Shown piece by piece: positions 19,853 through 28,188 of a stretch of DNA of 40,841 nt; positions within the stretch are counted from its first letter, which is position 1, and every line of letters begins with the position of its first letter. The notes beneath the pieces were generated by a model, which saw nothing but the letters and a program-made list of their open reading frames with translations, did no database searches and was not told the origin of the DNA. The DNA is from Burkholderiales bacterium. GTDB taxonomy: Bacteria; Pseudomonadota; Gammaproteobacteria; Burkholderiales; SG8-39. The DNA lies in contig JAHDYJ010000028.1 in the NCBI GenBank assembly GCA_023383795.1, positions 1 through 40,841 on the forward strand, given 5' to 3'. Made by a program: the position numbers and the translations under genes.

Positions 19853-20053
19853 CTACTTGAACTTTCCCTCGATCGCCTCGCCGGTGCGCTCGACCGCCTG
19901 TCCGGTCGCCTGGCCGGCGCGCCGCACGCCCTTCTCCACCGCCTCGCCGGCGGCCTGCGCGTCCTTCTTCGCCCCGGCGACCGTGTTGCAGCCCGCCGCC
20001 GGCACCGCCACCGCGAGCACGAGGCACGGCCCGATGAGGCTCATCGCGCGCAT
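19853..20053 (-). CDS. Entericidin A/B family small lipoprotein
   Basis: The 66-residue protein reads [42 protein letters not shown] and so on. A hydrophobic signal ends in an AAGC lipobox, and Cys22 would be lipidated. GCNTVAGAKKDAQAAGEAVE matches the entericidin pattern (GCNT, AG, GKD, AGEAIE). The C-terminal half is a small amphipathic helix repeat (AGQATGQAVERTGEAIEGK). In E. coli entericidins are small envelope lipoproteins. The start ATG shares one base with the leuC stop (TGATG), so it is translationally coupled within the leu operon. An internal ATG at codon 4 is an alternative start. Confidence 0.85.
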   Translation of the reverse strand: MRAMSLIGPCLVLAVAVPAAGCNTVAGAKKDAQAAGEAVEKGVRRAGQATGQAVERTGEAIEGKFK

Positions 20054-21468
20054 CAGCGCCACTCCCTCACGTCGACGAAACGGCCCTCGATCGCCGCGGC
20101 CGCGGCCATCTCGGGGCTCACCAGATGCGTCCGGCCGCCGGCGCCCTGGCGGCCCTCGAAGTTGCGGTTCGACGTCGACGCGCAGCGCTCGCCCGGGTCC
20201 AGCCGGTCGGCATTCATCGCGAGGCACATCGAGCAGCCGGGCTCGCGCCACTCGAACCCGGCGTCGCGGAACACGCGGTCGAGCCCCTCCTTCTCGGCCT
20301 GCCGCTTCACCTGCCCGGACCCCGGCACCACCATCGCGAGCCGCACCGACTTCGCCACGCGCCGCCCCTTCACGATCGCCGCAGCCGCGCGCAGGTCCTC
20401 GATGCGCGAGTTGGTGCACGAACCGATGAACACCTTGTCGATGCGGATGTCGCGCATCGGCGTGTTCGGCGCGAGTCCCATGTACTCGAGCGCGCGCGCC
20501 ATGCCCTCGCGCCGCGTGGCGTCCTTCTCGCGGTCGGGGTCGGGCACCCGCTCGTCGATCGCGACCACCATCTCGGGCGAGGTGCCCCAGGTCACCTGCG
20601 GCTTGACCTCGCGGGCATCGAGCTTCACCACCCGGTCGAACTTCGCGCCCGGGTCGCTCGCGAGCTTGCGCCACTCCGCCACCGCCCGCTCCCACTGCTC
20701 GCCCCGCGGCGCGAACGGCCGGCCGCGCAGGTATCCGATGGTGGTCTCGTCGACCGCCACCATGCCGCAGCGCGCGCCCGCCTCGATCGTCATGTTGCAG
20801 ATCGTCATGCGCCCTTCCATCGACAGCGCGCGGATCGCGCTGCCCGCGTACTCGATGGCGTAGCCGGTGCCGCCGGCGGTGCCGATGCGGCCGATCAGCG
20901 CGAGCACGATGTCCTTCGCGGTCACCCCGCGCCCGAGCGCGCCGTCGACCTGCACCAGCAGGTTGCGCGACTTCTTCGAGATCAGGCACTGGGTCGCGAG
21001 CACGTGCTCGACCTCCGAGGTGCCGATGCCGAACGCGAGGCAGGCGAACGCGCCGTGCGTGCTGGTGTGGCTGTCGCCGCACACGACCGTCATGCCGGGC
21101 AGCGTCGCGCCGTTCTCCGGGCCGATCACGTGCACGATGCCCTGCCGCTCGTCGAGGAACGGGAAGTAGACCTTCGCGCCGTGGCTGCGGATGTTGTCGT
21201 CGAGCGTCTTCACCTGCAGCTTCGACGTCGCGTCGTCGATGCCGTCGACGCCGCGCTCCCAGCCGGTGGTCGGCGTGTTGTGGTCGGCCGTCGCGACGAT
21301 CGAATCGATGCGCCAGACCTTGCGGCCGGCGAGCTTCAGCCCCTCGAACGCCTGCGGACTGGTCACTTCGTGGACAAGGTGGCGGTCGATGTACAGGAGC
21401 GCGGTGCCATCCTCCTCGCGGCGCACGACGTGGCTCTCCCAGAGCTTGTCGTAGAGCGTCTGCTGCAT
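20053..21468 (-). CDS. leuC: 3-isopropylmalate dehydratase, large subunit
   Basis: LeuC is the aconitase-family subunit that carries a [4Fe-4S] cluster and converts 2-isopropylmalate to 3-isopropylmalate. The 471-residue protein has the three cluster cysteines C351 (FIGSCTNSR), C412 and C415 (PGCSMC). [30 protein letters not shown] is the classic substrate-loop signature. It is the first gene of the leuC-lipoprotein-leuD-leuB set and has a -10 element just upstream. Confidence 0.98.
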   Translation of the reverse strand: MQQTLYDKLWESHVVRREEDGTALLYIDRHLVHEVTSPQAFEGLKLAGRKVWRIDSIVATADHNTPTTGWERGVDGIDDATSKLQVKTLDDNIRSHGAKVYFPFLDERQGIVHVIGPENGATLPGMTVVCGDSHTSTHGAFACLAFGIGTSEVEHVLATQCLISKKSRNLLVQVDGALGRGVTAKDIVLALIGRIGTAGGTGYAIEYAGSAIRALSMEGRMTICNMTIEAGARCGMVAVDETTIGYLRGRPFAPRGEQWERAVAEWRKLASDPGAKFDRVVKLDAREVKPQVTWGTSPEMVVAIDERVPDPDREKDATRREGMARALEYMGLAPNTPMRDIRIDKVFIGSCTNSRIEDLRAAAAIVKGRRVAKSVRLAMVVPGSGQVKRQAEKEGLDRVFRDAGFEWREPGCSMCLAMNADRLDPGERCASTSNRNFEGRQGAGGRTHLVSPEMAAAAAIEGRFVDVREWR

Positions 21469-21493
21469 CGTCGTCCCGTCCCGGAAAGCCTTG

Positions 21494-21499
21494 ATTATA
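21494..21499 (-). promoter_or_regulatory. Predicted -10 element for the leuC operon
   Basis: A perfect TATAAT lies on the minus strand at 21499-21494, about 25 bases before the leuC ATG, in a short AT-rich patch of a GC-rich region. No good -35 is seen at 16-18 bases, so an activator may be needed. The assignment rests on position and the hexamer alone. Confidence 0.45.
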
Positions 21500-21538
21500 C
21501 GAGGTATCCCAAAACGGCGGGGCGCGCGCCGCGCAGCC

Positions 21539-22387
21539 TCAGCGCTTGCGCGCCTGCTGGTAGAGCGGCTCCACCCGCGCCGCGTAGGCCTCGAGATCGC
21601 GGATGCGGTTCTCCGTGGACGGATGGGTCGAGAGGAACTGCGGCGGCTCGCCGTCGCTCGCGCGCGCCATCTTCTGCCAGACCGACACCGCGCCGCGCGG
21701 ATCGAAGCCGGCGCGGGCGGCGAGCTCGACGCCGATTCGGTCGGCCTCGATCTCGTGCGTCCGGGAGTTCGGGCGGCTGATCGTGAGGTCCGCGACCACG
21801 CTCGCCAGGTCCACCGTGCCGCTCGACGCGCCGAGCACCGCTCCGGCGATGCCGATCACCGCCGCCGTCGCGAGCTGCTCGGAAGCGCGCTCCCGGCCGT
21901 GCTCGCGCAGTGCATGCGCGATCTCGTGCCCCATCACCGCGGCGAGCTCGTCGTCGGTGAGCTGCAGCTTCTCCAGGAGGCCGGTGTAGACCGCGATCTT
22001 GCCGCCCGGCATGCACCAGGCGTTGAGATCCTTGAGGGTGATCACGTTCACCTCCCACTGCCATCCGGGGGCGTCCTGGCGGAACGCGGCCGTCGCCGGA
22101 ATGAGACGGTTGGCGACGGCGCGCACGCGCGCGACCTGCTGCGGGTTGCGGTTCAGCAGCCCCTTGCTCTGCGCCTGGGCGAGGATCTGGCCATACGACT
22201 GCGCGGCGGCGTTGTTCACTTCGCGCGACGAGAGCAGCAGCGTCTGCTTGCGCTCGACGCCGACCGTGCCCGCGGCGGTGGTGCTCTTGCATCCGGCGAG
22301 TCCGCCCGCGACCACGAGCGCCGCGGCGCCGGCGGCGGCGATGCGCATCCAGCGCCGCCGCGCGTTGCAGTTCGTTACAGACGGCAT
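21539..22387 (-). CDS. M48-family zinc metalloprotease lipoprotein
   Basis: This 282-residue protein has an N-terminal lipoprotein signal ending LAGC (Cys33). The catalytic motif HEIAH is at residues 154-158, and the third zinc ligand is expected at E212 in the HEIEAD stretch. The start ATG at 22387 ([12 protein letters not shown]) has GAGGGG seven bases upstream. A later ATG would also give a signal peptide. The layout resembles the BepA/LoiP group of periplasmic peptidases that monitor outer-membrane assembly, but it lacks the C-terminal TPR domain of BepA. A location at the periplasmic side of a membrane is inferred. It lies 35 bases downstream of the MFS gene. Confidence 0.92.
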   Translation of the reverse strand: MPSVTNCNARRRWMRIAAAGAAALVVAGGLAGCKSTTAAGTVGVERKQTLLLSSREVNNAAAQSYGQILAQAQSKGLLNRNPQQVARVRAVANRLIPATAAFRQDAPGWQWEVNVITLKDLNAWCMPGGKIAVYTGLLEKLQLTDDELAAVMGHEIAHALREHGRERASEQLATAAVIGIAGAVLGASSGTVDLASVVADLTISRPNSRTHEIEADRIGVELAARAGFDPRGAVSVWQKMARASDGEPPQFLSTHPSTENRIRDLEAYAARVEPLYQQARKR

Positions 22388-22422
22388 GTGCTGTCCCCTC
22401 GCGGCCGAAAGGCTACAACGTG

Positions 22423-23589
22423 TCAGACCGGCGCGCTGTCGGGGGGTTCGCGCGCGGGCAGCAGGTCGCGACGCGCGGCGAGCACCACGAGCCCCGCCGC
22501 CGCCGCAGCCGCCGCCGCGGTGAACGTCCATCCCGCCCCGACCCGCTCCCACAGCGCGCCGCTCGCCAGACCGCCGAGAAACCCGCCCGCGCCGAAGGAG
22601 ATGCTGAGATACAGCGCCTGGCCGCGCGCCTGCCGCGCGCCGCCGAACCACGCATTCACGACGCCGAGCGCGGCGACGTGGTACGACCCGAACGTCGCGG
22701 CGTGCAGCACCTGCGCCAGCGCCACCGCGGCCGGCAGGTGCGCCGCCCAGCCGGTGAGCACGAACCGCAGCACCGCGCACGCGAAGCTCGCGAGCAGGAT
22801 CGCGCGCAGGTCGAAGCGCGCGAGCCAGCGCGGCGCGGTGAGGAACACCGCGATCTCGGCGACCACGCCGAGCGCCCACAGGGCGCCGACGACCGTCTTC
22901 GAGTAGCCGACCGCGGTGAGGTGGATCGAGAGGAAGACGTACAGCGGCCCGTGCGCCACGCTCATCAGGAAGCACCCGGCGAGCAGCGCCATCACCTCCG
23001 GGCGCCGCACCACCGGCCAGAGCGGCGCGCGCCCGGCCGCGGGCCGCTCGCCGGTCACCGGCAGCAGCCAGGCGATCGCCGCGGTGGCGACGAGGATGCC
23101 GAGCACCATCCAGAGCAGGCTCGCGAGCGCGAGCCGGTCGAGCGCCGCGCCGACCGCGAGCACCGCGGCGATGAACCCGACCGAGCCCCAGAGCCGGATC
23201 GATCCGTAGCGCTCGAGCCGGCCCTGCAGATGGCCGAGCGTGGTCGCCTCGAGCAGCGGGTTCGCTGCGCTCGAGAAGAAGCTGAGCGCGGCAAGCACCG
23301 CGAGCAGGCCCCAGAAGGAGCCGGTCGCGAACGTGCCGCAGAAGACGAGCGCGGCGAGCGCGAGCGACGCGCGCAGGAGCGCGCGCTTCGCACCGTAGTG
23401 GTCGGCGAACCAGGCCCAGAAGTTCGGGCCGAACACGCGCACGAGCTGCATCACCGAGAGCAGCACGCCGATATCCCAGGCGCTCGCGCCGATCGACTCC
23501 AGGTACAGGCTGAAATAGGGCGCGAACGCGCCGATGAACGCGAAATACGCGAGATAGAGCGCGGACAGGCGGAAGTACGGGACCGGCAC
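22423..23589 (-). CDS. MFS transporter, HcaT / phenylpropionate-permease-like
   Basis: The protein has about 388 residues with twelve hydrophobic segments, starting (V)PVPYFRLSALYLAYFAFIGAFAPYFSLYLESIGASAWDIG. The first helix pair and FGPNFWAWFADHYGAKR resemble the MFS_1-like group that includes HcaT. The substrate is not predictable. A GTG at 23589 is preferred as the start. The only in-frame ATG upstream (23655) lies inside the repeat element at 23644-23850 and would add a Pro/Arg-rich tail unlike the family. Confidence 0.85.
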   Translation of the reverse strand: MPVPYFRLSALYLAYFAFIGAFAPYFSLYLESIGASAWDIGVLLSVMQLVRVFGPNFWAWFADHYGAKRALLRASLALAALVFCGTFATGSFWGLLAVLAALSFFSSAANPLLEATTLGHLQGRLERYGSIRLWGSVGFIAAVLAVGAALDRLALASLLWMVLGILVATAAIAWLLPVTGERPAAGRAPLWPVVRRPEVMALLAGCFLMSVAHGPLYVFLSIHLTAVGYSKTVVGALWALGVVAEIAVFLTAPRWLARFDLRAILLASFACAVLRFVLTGWAAHLPAAVALAQVLHAATFGSYHVAALGVVNAWFGGARQARGQALYLSISFGAGGFLGGLASGALWERVGAGWTFTAAAAAAAAGLVVLAARRDLLPAREPPDSAPV

Positions 23590-23643
23590 GAGGGCGGGGC
23601 GGCAGGCGGGGGCGGCAGGCGGGCGTCGCGATGGTAGCAAATC

Positions 23644-23850
23644 GCCCTTGCACATCCCCGCCGGCGCAGGCGCATTCCACTTTTCGATTAGGTTCTAGAA
23701 CCCATCTCAAAATCGCGGCCGTGCTTCTTCCCGAACCGAGGTCGTACGAACAAGGGGCCCGAGGGAAGGGTTGGGACCCTTCCCTTCCCAACCGCCCTTG
23801 TAGATCCCCTCTTTCGCGACCGCATTCGCATTTTGAGATAGGTTCTAGAC
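23644..23850. repeat. Compound MITE/REP-like element with 20-bp terminal inverted repeats
   Basis: Three related half-units of about 57-67 bases run from (G)CCCTTG to GGTTCTAGA. Unit A is 23644-23701 (plus). Unit B is 23691-23757 (minus), sharing a TTCTAGAA palindrome with A. Unit C is 23794-23850 (plus). B and C form inverted ends, 23694-23713 against 23830-23849, matching at 19 of 20 positions. Between them lies a perfect 9-bp hairpin (23763-23771/23776-23784) that competes with an alternative stem (23769-23776/23786-23793). There is no ORF of note. It fills most of the gap between the divergent MFS and AI-2E genes. Confidence 0.82.
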
Positions 23851-23881
23851 TTACGGGCATGGCGACGCCTGGGCCGCGCGC

Positions 23882-24964
23882 ATGAACCCGCGCATCGAAC
23901 AGTCCGCACAGCTGGCCGCCGTCGCCATCCTCGCGATCGGCTGCTACGTCGTGCTGCGCCCGTTCCTGAGCGCGCTGCTGTTCGCCGCCGTCGTGTGCTG
24001 GAGCACGTGGCCCGTGCGCGAGGCCCTCCGCCGGCTCGTCCGCGGCGGACGGAGCCTCACGGCGTCGATCCTCGTCGCGGCGCTCGTCCTCATCGTGCTG
24101 GTGCCGTTCGTCGCGCTCGCGGCCACGGTCGCCGACCAGGCCCCCGGCTGGGTCGAGCGCGGACGGGCATGGATCGCCGCCGGGCCGCCACCGGCGCCGG
24201 CGTGGCTCGTGCAGCTGCCCTACGTCGGCGAGGCCATCGGCGAGTACTGGGAAACCCTCACGGCGAGCCGCGAGGCGGTGCTGCAGCTCGTGCGCAGCGC
24301 GAGCGACCCCCTGCGCCGGCTCACCGTCGCCACCGTCGCGGTGCTCGGCGAGGGCATCCTGCAACTCGTGCTCACCACGTTCGTCGCGTACTTCTTCTAT
24401 CGCGACGGCGACACGATCGTCGCTGCGGTCGCGAGCATGGCCGAGCGCGTCGCCGGCCCCGAGGGCCCGGCCGCGCTCAGGACGACCGGCGAGACCGTCC
24501 TCGGCGTGATCTACGGCATCGTCGGCACGGCGCTCGCGCAGGCGCTCGCCGCGCTCGTCGGCTTCTGGATCGCCTCGGTGCCCGGCGCGCTGCTGCTCTC
24601 GGCCGCCACGTTCCTGCTCTCGCTGGTGCCGGTCGGGCCGCCGCTCGTCTGGGGCGGCGCCGCGATCTGGCTCCTGTCCGAAGAGCGCTTCGGCTGGGCG
24701 ATCTTCGTCGCGCTGTGGGGTCTGCTCGTCATCAGCAGCATCGACAACGTCCTGAAGCCGCTGCTGATCAGCCGCGGCGCGCGCCTGCCGTTCCTGCTCG
24801 TGCTGCTCGGCGTGCTCGGCGGCGTGCTCGCCTTCGGGCTGATCGGCGTCTTTCTCGGGCCGGTGCTGCTCGCGGTCGGGCTCGGCCTCGTCCGGCGCTG
24901 GGTGGGACAGCGCGATTCCACGAGGCACGCCGACCGCGCGCCGGGCGCCGACCCGCCGACGTGA
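23882..24964 (+). CDS. AI-2E family (PerM/YdiK-like) membrane protein
   Basis: This 360-residue inner-membrane protein has the family layout: two N-terminal helices (AAVAILAIGCYVVLRPFLSALLFAAVVCW), a helix followed by a soluble segment, and then a cluster of helices. Conserved stretches include AALVGFWIASVPGALLL, DNVLKPLLISRGARLPFLLVLLGVLGGVLAFGLIGVFLGPV and VPVGPPLVWGGAAIWLL. Members include the quorum-signal exporter TqsA and Na+/H+ or general efflux permeases, so the substrate is unknown. The gene is divergent from the MFS transporter across the repeat element and lies 63 bases before the spermidine-synthase-like gene. Confidence 0.92.
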   Translation: MNPRIEQSAQLAAVAILAIGCYVVLRPFLSALLFAAVVCWSTWPVREALRRLVRGGRSLTASILVAALVLIVLVPFVALAATVADQAPGWVERGRAWIAAGPPPAPAWLVQLPYVGEAIGEYWETLTASREAVLQLVRSASDPLRRLTVATVAVLGEGILQLVLTTFVAYFFYRDGDTIVAAVASMAERVAGPEGPAALRTTGETVLGVIYGIVGTALAQALAALVGFWIASVPGALLLSAATFLLSLVPVGPPLVWGGAAIWLLSEERFGWAIFVALWGLLVISSIDNVLKPLLISRGARLPFLLVLLGVLGGVLAFGLIGVFLGPVLLAVGLGLVRRWVGQRDSTRHADRAPGADPPT

Positions 24965-25027
24965 GGCCGCAGGCCTACGCCCGGTGAGCTCTTCGCTTAG
25001 AATCTGCGCCGCGCCGGGCCCCGAAAC

Positions 25028-28000
25028 TTGAGCACCGATCCGCCGTCCGCATCCGCACCCCCGCCCTGGCGCCGCACGGCGCTGTTCGCGCTGTTCACCG
25101 TCTCCGGATTCGCAGGCCTCATCTACGAGTCGATCTGGAGCCACTACCTGAAGCTCTTCCTCGGGCACGCGGCGTACGCGCAGACGCTCGTGCTCGCGCT
25201 CTTCATGGGCGGCATGGCGCTCGGCGCGTGGTTCGCGAGCCGGCGCTGCGGCCGCTGGGGCAACCTGCTGCGCGGCTACGCCGTGGTCGAGGCGGTGATC
25301 GGCTTCGGCGCGCTCGGATTCCATCCGGTGTTCGTCGCCGCGACCGAAGCGGCCTACGACGTCGTGCTGCCCGCGCTCGCCGGGGGCGCGGCGGCGCCGC
25401 TCTTCAAGTGGACGCTCGCCACGGCGCTGATCCTGCCGCAGTCGATCCTGCTGGGGATGACCTTTCCGCTGATGAGCGCCGGGCTGCTGCGGCGCCATCC
25501 GGAGCGCCCCGGCGAGTCGCTCGCGCTGCTCTACTTCACCAACAGCCTCGGCGCCGCCGCCGGCGTGCTGGCGAGCGGCTTCGTCATGATCGAGCATCTC
25601 GGGCTGCCCGGAACGATCCGGGCCGCCGGCGTCATCAATCTCGCGCTGGCCGCGGTGGTGTGGGCGCGCGCGCGCGCGCCCCCCCGTGCCGGCGCGCCCC
25701 CCGCCCCGGCGGCGGCCCCGCCGGCCCCGCCCGCTCCGCGCCGGGCCGCCGGCTTCCACACGCGCGCGCGCGCCGGGGGGGGGGGGGCCCGCGCCCCCCC
25801 CCCCGGCGGGGCCGGCGCGCCGACCGCCCCGGCGGCGGCCGCGCCGGCCGCGCCGCGCATGGCGCACGGCGCCTCGCCGCGCCTGCTGCTCGCCGTCGCC
25901 TTCCTGACCGGCGCCGCCTCGTTCATCTACGAGATCGGCTGGATCCGCATGCTGTCGCTGGTGCTCGGCGCGGCGACGCACTCGTTCGAGCTGATGCTCT
26001 CGGCGTTCATCCTCGGCCTCGCGCTCGGCGGGCTGTGGGTGCGCCGCCGGATCGACCGCGCCGCCGATCCGGTGCGCTTTCTCGGCATCGTGCAGGTCGC
26101 GATGGGGCTTGCCGCGCTCGCCACGCTGCCGCTGTACGGCGCGACCTTCGACCTGATGCAGCTCGTGGTGAGCGGCACCGCGAAGACCGACGCCGGCTAC
26201 GCGATCTTCCTCGCCTCGAGCCATGCGATCGCGCTCGCGGTCATGCTGCCGGCCACCTTCTTCGCCGGCATGACGCTGCCGCTCATCACCTACACGCTGC
26301 TGCGCACGCACCACGGCGAGCGCTCGATCGGCGCGGTGTACGCCGCGAACACGCTCGGGGCAATCGCCGGCGTGTTCGCGGCCGCCCACCTCGGCCTACC
26401 GCTGCTCGGCGTGAAGGGCACGGTCACCGCGGGCGCCGCGCTCGACGCCGCGCTCGGCCTCTATCTGCTGTGGCGCGTCTCCTCGCCCGCGCCCGGCGGC
26501 TCGCGCACGGCGCGGTTCGCGACCGGCGTCGCCGGCGCGGCCTTCGCGGCGGTGACGCTCGGGGTCTCGCTCGACCTGCACAAGATGGCGTCCGGCGTCT
26601 TCCGCCGCGGCGAGCTCTACTCGGCGGCCGACGCCGGGCTGGTCTTCTACCGCGACGGCAAGACCACCTCGGTCAGCCTGCTCGAGTTTCCCGAGGGGCT
26701 CTCGCTGCGCACGAACGGCAAGTCCGACGGCGCGATCAACCTGGGCGAGGGCCGCCGCATCTCGGACGAGGTCACGATGGTGCTCACCGGCGCGCTGCCG
26801 CTCGCGCACCTGCCGGAGGCGCGCCGCGCCGCCGTGATCGGGATCGGCACCGGGCTCACCACCCACACGCTGCTCGCCAGCCAGACGATCGAGCGCGTGG
26901 ACACGATCGAGATCGAGCCGGCGATGGCCGAGGCGGCGCGCCGCTTCGCCGCGCGCAACGCCGCGGCGTTCGCCGATCCGCGCAGCAACATCGTGTTCGA
27001 GGACGCCAAGACCTACTTCTCGGGCCGCGGCGAGCGTTACGACGTCATCGTCTCGGAGCCGTCGAACCCGTGGGTGAGCGGGGTCGCGAGCCTCTTCTCG
27101 GACGAGTTCTACCGGCTGGTGCGCCGCTACCTCGCGCCCGGCGGCGTGCTCGTGCAGTGGTTCCAGGTCTACGAGATCGACATCACGCTGGTCGCCTCGA
27201 TGATGCGGGCGCTGGCGCAGAACTTCCCGGACTACGCGGTCTACGCCGCGACCGACTCGGACATCCTGGTCGTCGCCGGCGACGCTGCGACGCTCGCGCG
27301 TCCGCTCGCCGACGTGTTCCGGGCGCTGCCCGGCGTGGGCGGCGAGCTGCGCAAGGTGCACGTGCAGACGATCGGCGACATCGAGCTCCGCCGCCTCGGC
27401 GGCAAGACCGTGCTGCACCCGCTGTTCCTCTCGTACAACGTCCCGGCGAACTCCGACTACCACCCCTATATCGACCTGAACGCCGCGCGGCACCGCTTCC
27501 TGCAGACCGGCGCCGGCGAGCTCACGCGGCTCGGCGCGGCCGGCGTGCCGGTGGCGGAGATCCTCGAGGGGCGGCCGCGGCTCGTCCGCCCGGCGTCGCT
27601 CGACGGCGACGACTACCTCGAACGCATCGAGCAGGCGCGCCGCGCGGCGTACGCGCGCGACTTCCTGCTCGCCGCGAAGCCGCCCGAGCCGCGCGGCATT
27701 CCTGCGCAGCTCCAGCGCGACCTTGAGCTCGTGCGCATGCGCGGCATCGATTGCGTCGATCCGCAGAAGTTCGACCTGTGGATCCGCTCGGCGATGAACA
27801 TCGCGCGCTCGGTGAACGCGGCGCTGCCGCCGGGCGAGGCGGCAGCGGTCTGGCGCGCCGTCGGCGCGGCGCCGTGCGCGGAGCGGCTCGGCGCGCCGGA
27901 GAAGCGCTGGTTCGGACTCTTCGCGGCGGTCGCGGCGCGCGATGCGGCCGGCGCGGCGCGCCTCGCCGGCGAGCTGCTCGCCGACGCTCGCGAGCTGACG

Positions 28001-28180
28001 CCGGTCGTACGCCGCTACCTGCTCACCGCGGCGCTCGCCGGGCTGGTCGCCGAGCGCCGGTACGATGCGGCGCTGCAGGCCTGGAACGCGCACGCGCGCG
28101 GCATCCCGGTCGATCTCGACGTGCGGCTGCTCTACGCGTATCTCGCCGTGGCGCGGCGGCTGAACGTGCCGCTCGATTGA
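25028..28180 (+). CDS. Membrane-anchored spermidine-synthase-like protein (large fusion)
   Basis: The 1050-residue protein starts at TTG 25028, the only plausible start before the first helix (LFALFTVSGFAGLIYESIWSHYLKLFLG). Two blocks of transmembrane helices (about residues 18-215 and 285-520) flank a Pro/Ala/Gly-rich insert. A Rossmann-type polyamine synthase domain follows (about 560-800), with AVIGIGTGLTTHTLLAS, DTIEIEPAMAEAARRF, FEDAKTYFSGRGERYDVIVSEPSNPWVSG and a SLFSDEFYRLV segment. A helical C-terminal region completes it. Family members are widespread but most lack a proven activity. The low-complexity stretch at 25664-25857 may be an assembly fault, so the true protein could be shorter or the frame different there. 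Confidence 0.8.
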   Translation: MSTDPPSASAPPPWRRTALFALFTVSGFAGLIYESIWSHYLKLFLGHAAYAQTLVLALFMGGMALGAWFASRRCGRWGNLLRGYAVVEAVIGFGALGFHPVFVAATEAAYDVVLPALAGGAAAPLFKWTLATALILPQSILLGMTFPLMSAGLLRRHPERPGESLALLYFTNSLGAAAGVLASGFVMIEHLGLPGTIRAAGVINLALAAVVWARARAPPRAGAPPAPAAAPPAPPAPRRAAGFHTRARAGGGGARAPPPGGAGAPTAPAAAAPAAPRMAHGASPRLLLAVAFLTGAASFIYEIGWIRMLSLVLGAATHSFELMLSAFILGLALGGLWVRRRIDRAADPVRFLGIVQVAMGLAALATLPLYGATFDLMQLVVSGTAKTDAGYAIFLASSHAIALAVMLPATFFAGMTLPLITYTLLRTHHGERSIGAVYAANTLGAIAGVFAAAHLGLPLLGVKGTVTAGAALDAALGLYLLWRVSSPAPGGSRTARFATGVAGAAFAAVTLGVSLDLHKMASGVFRRGELYSAADAGLVFYRDGKTTSVSLLEFPEGLSLRTNGKSDGAINLGEGRRISDEVTMVLTGALPLAHLPEARRAAVIGIGTGLTTHTLLASQTIERVDTIEIEPAMAEAARRFAARNAAAFADPRSNIVFEDAKTYFSGRGERYDVIVSEPSNPWVSGVASLFSDEFYRLVRRYLAPGGVLVQWFQVYEIDITLVASMMRALAQNFPDYAVYAATDSDILVVAGDAATLARPLADVFRALPGVGGELRKVHVQTIGDIELRRLGGKTVLHPLFLSYNVPANSDYHPYIDLNAARHRFLQTGAGELTRLGAAGVPVAEILEGRPRLVRPASLDGDDYLERIEQARRAAYARDFLLAAKPPEPRGIPAQLQRDLELVRMRGIDCVDPQKFDLWIRSAMNIARSVNAALPPGEAAAVWRAVGAAPCAERLGAPEKRWFGLFAAVAARDAAGAARLAGELLADARELTPVVRRYLLTAALAGLVAERRYDAALQAWNAHARGIPVDLDVRLLYAYLAVARRLNVPLD
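25664..25857 (+). repeat. Extreme GC low-complexity tract with an internal 123-bp direct repeat
   Basis: The tract contains (GC)n runs, about 13 consecutive G, and about 11 consecutive C. A GGCGCGCC..CGCCCCGGCGGCGGCC block recurs at 25691 and 25814, 123 bases apart (41 codons, in frame). It encodes AGAPPAPAAAPPAP and [14 protein letters not shown]. It sits between two membrane blocks of the spermidine-synthase-like protein. Confidence 0.8.
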
Positions 28181-28188
28181 GCGCGACG

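Noticed and set aside
21539..26389. A very long minus-strand open frame of over 1600 codons
   Set aside because: It strings together the real M48 C-terminal frame with antisense and out-of-frame sequence through the MFS gene, the repeat, and the plus-strand AI-2E and spermidine-synthase genes. The composition is Arg/Ala/Gly-rich with no domain; such frames arise in GC-rich DNA.
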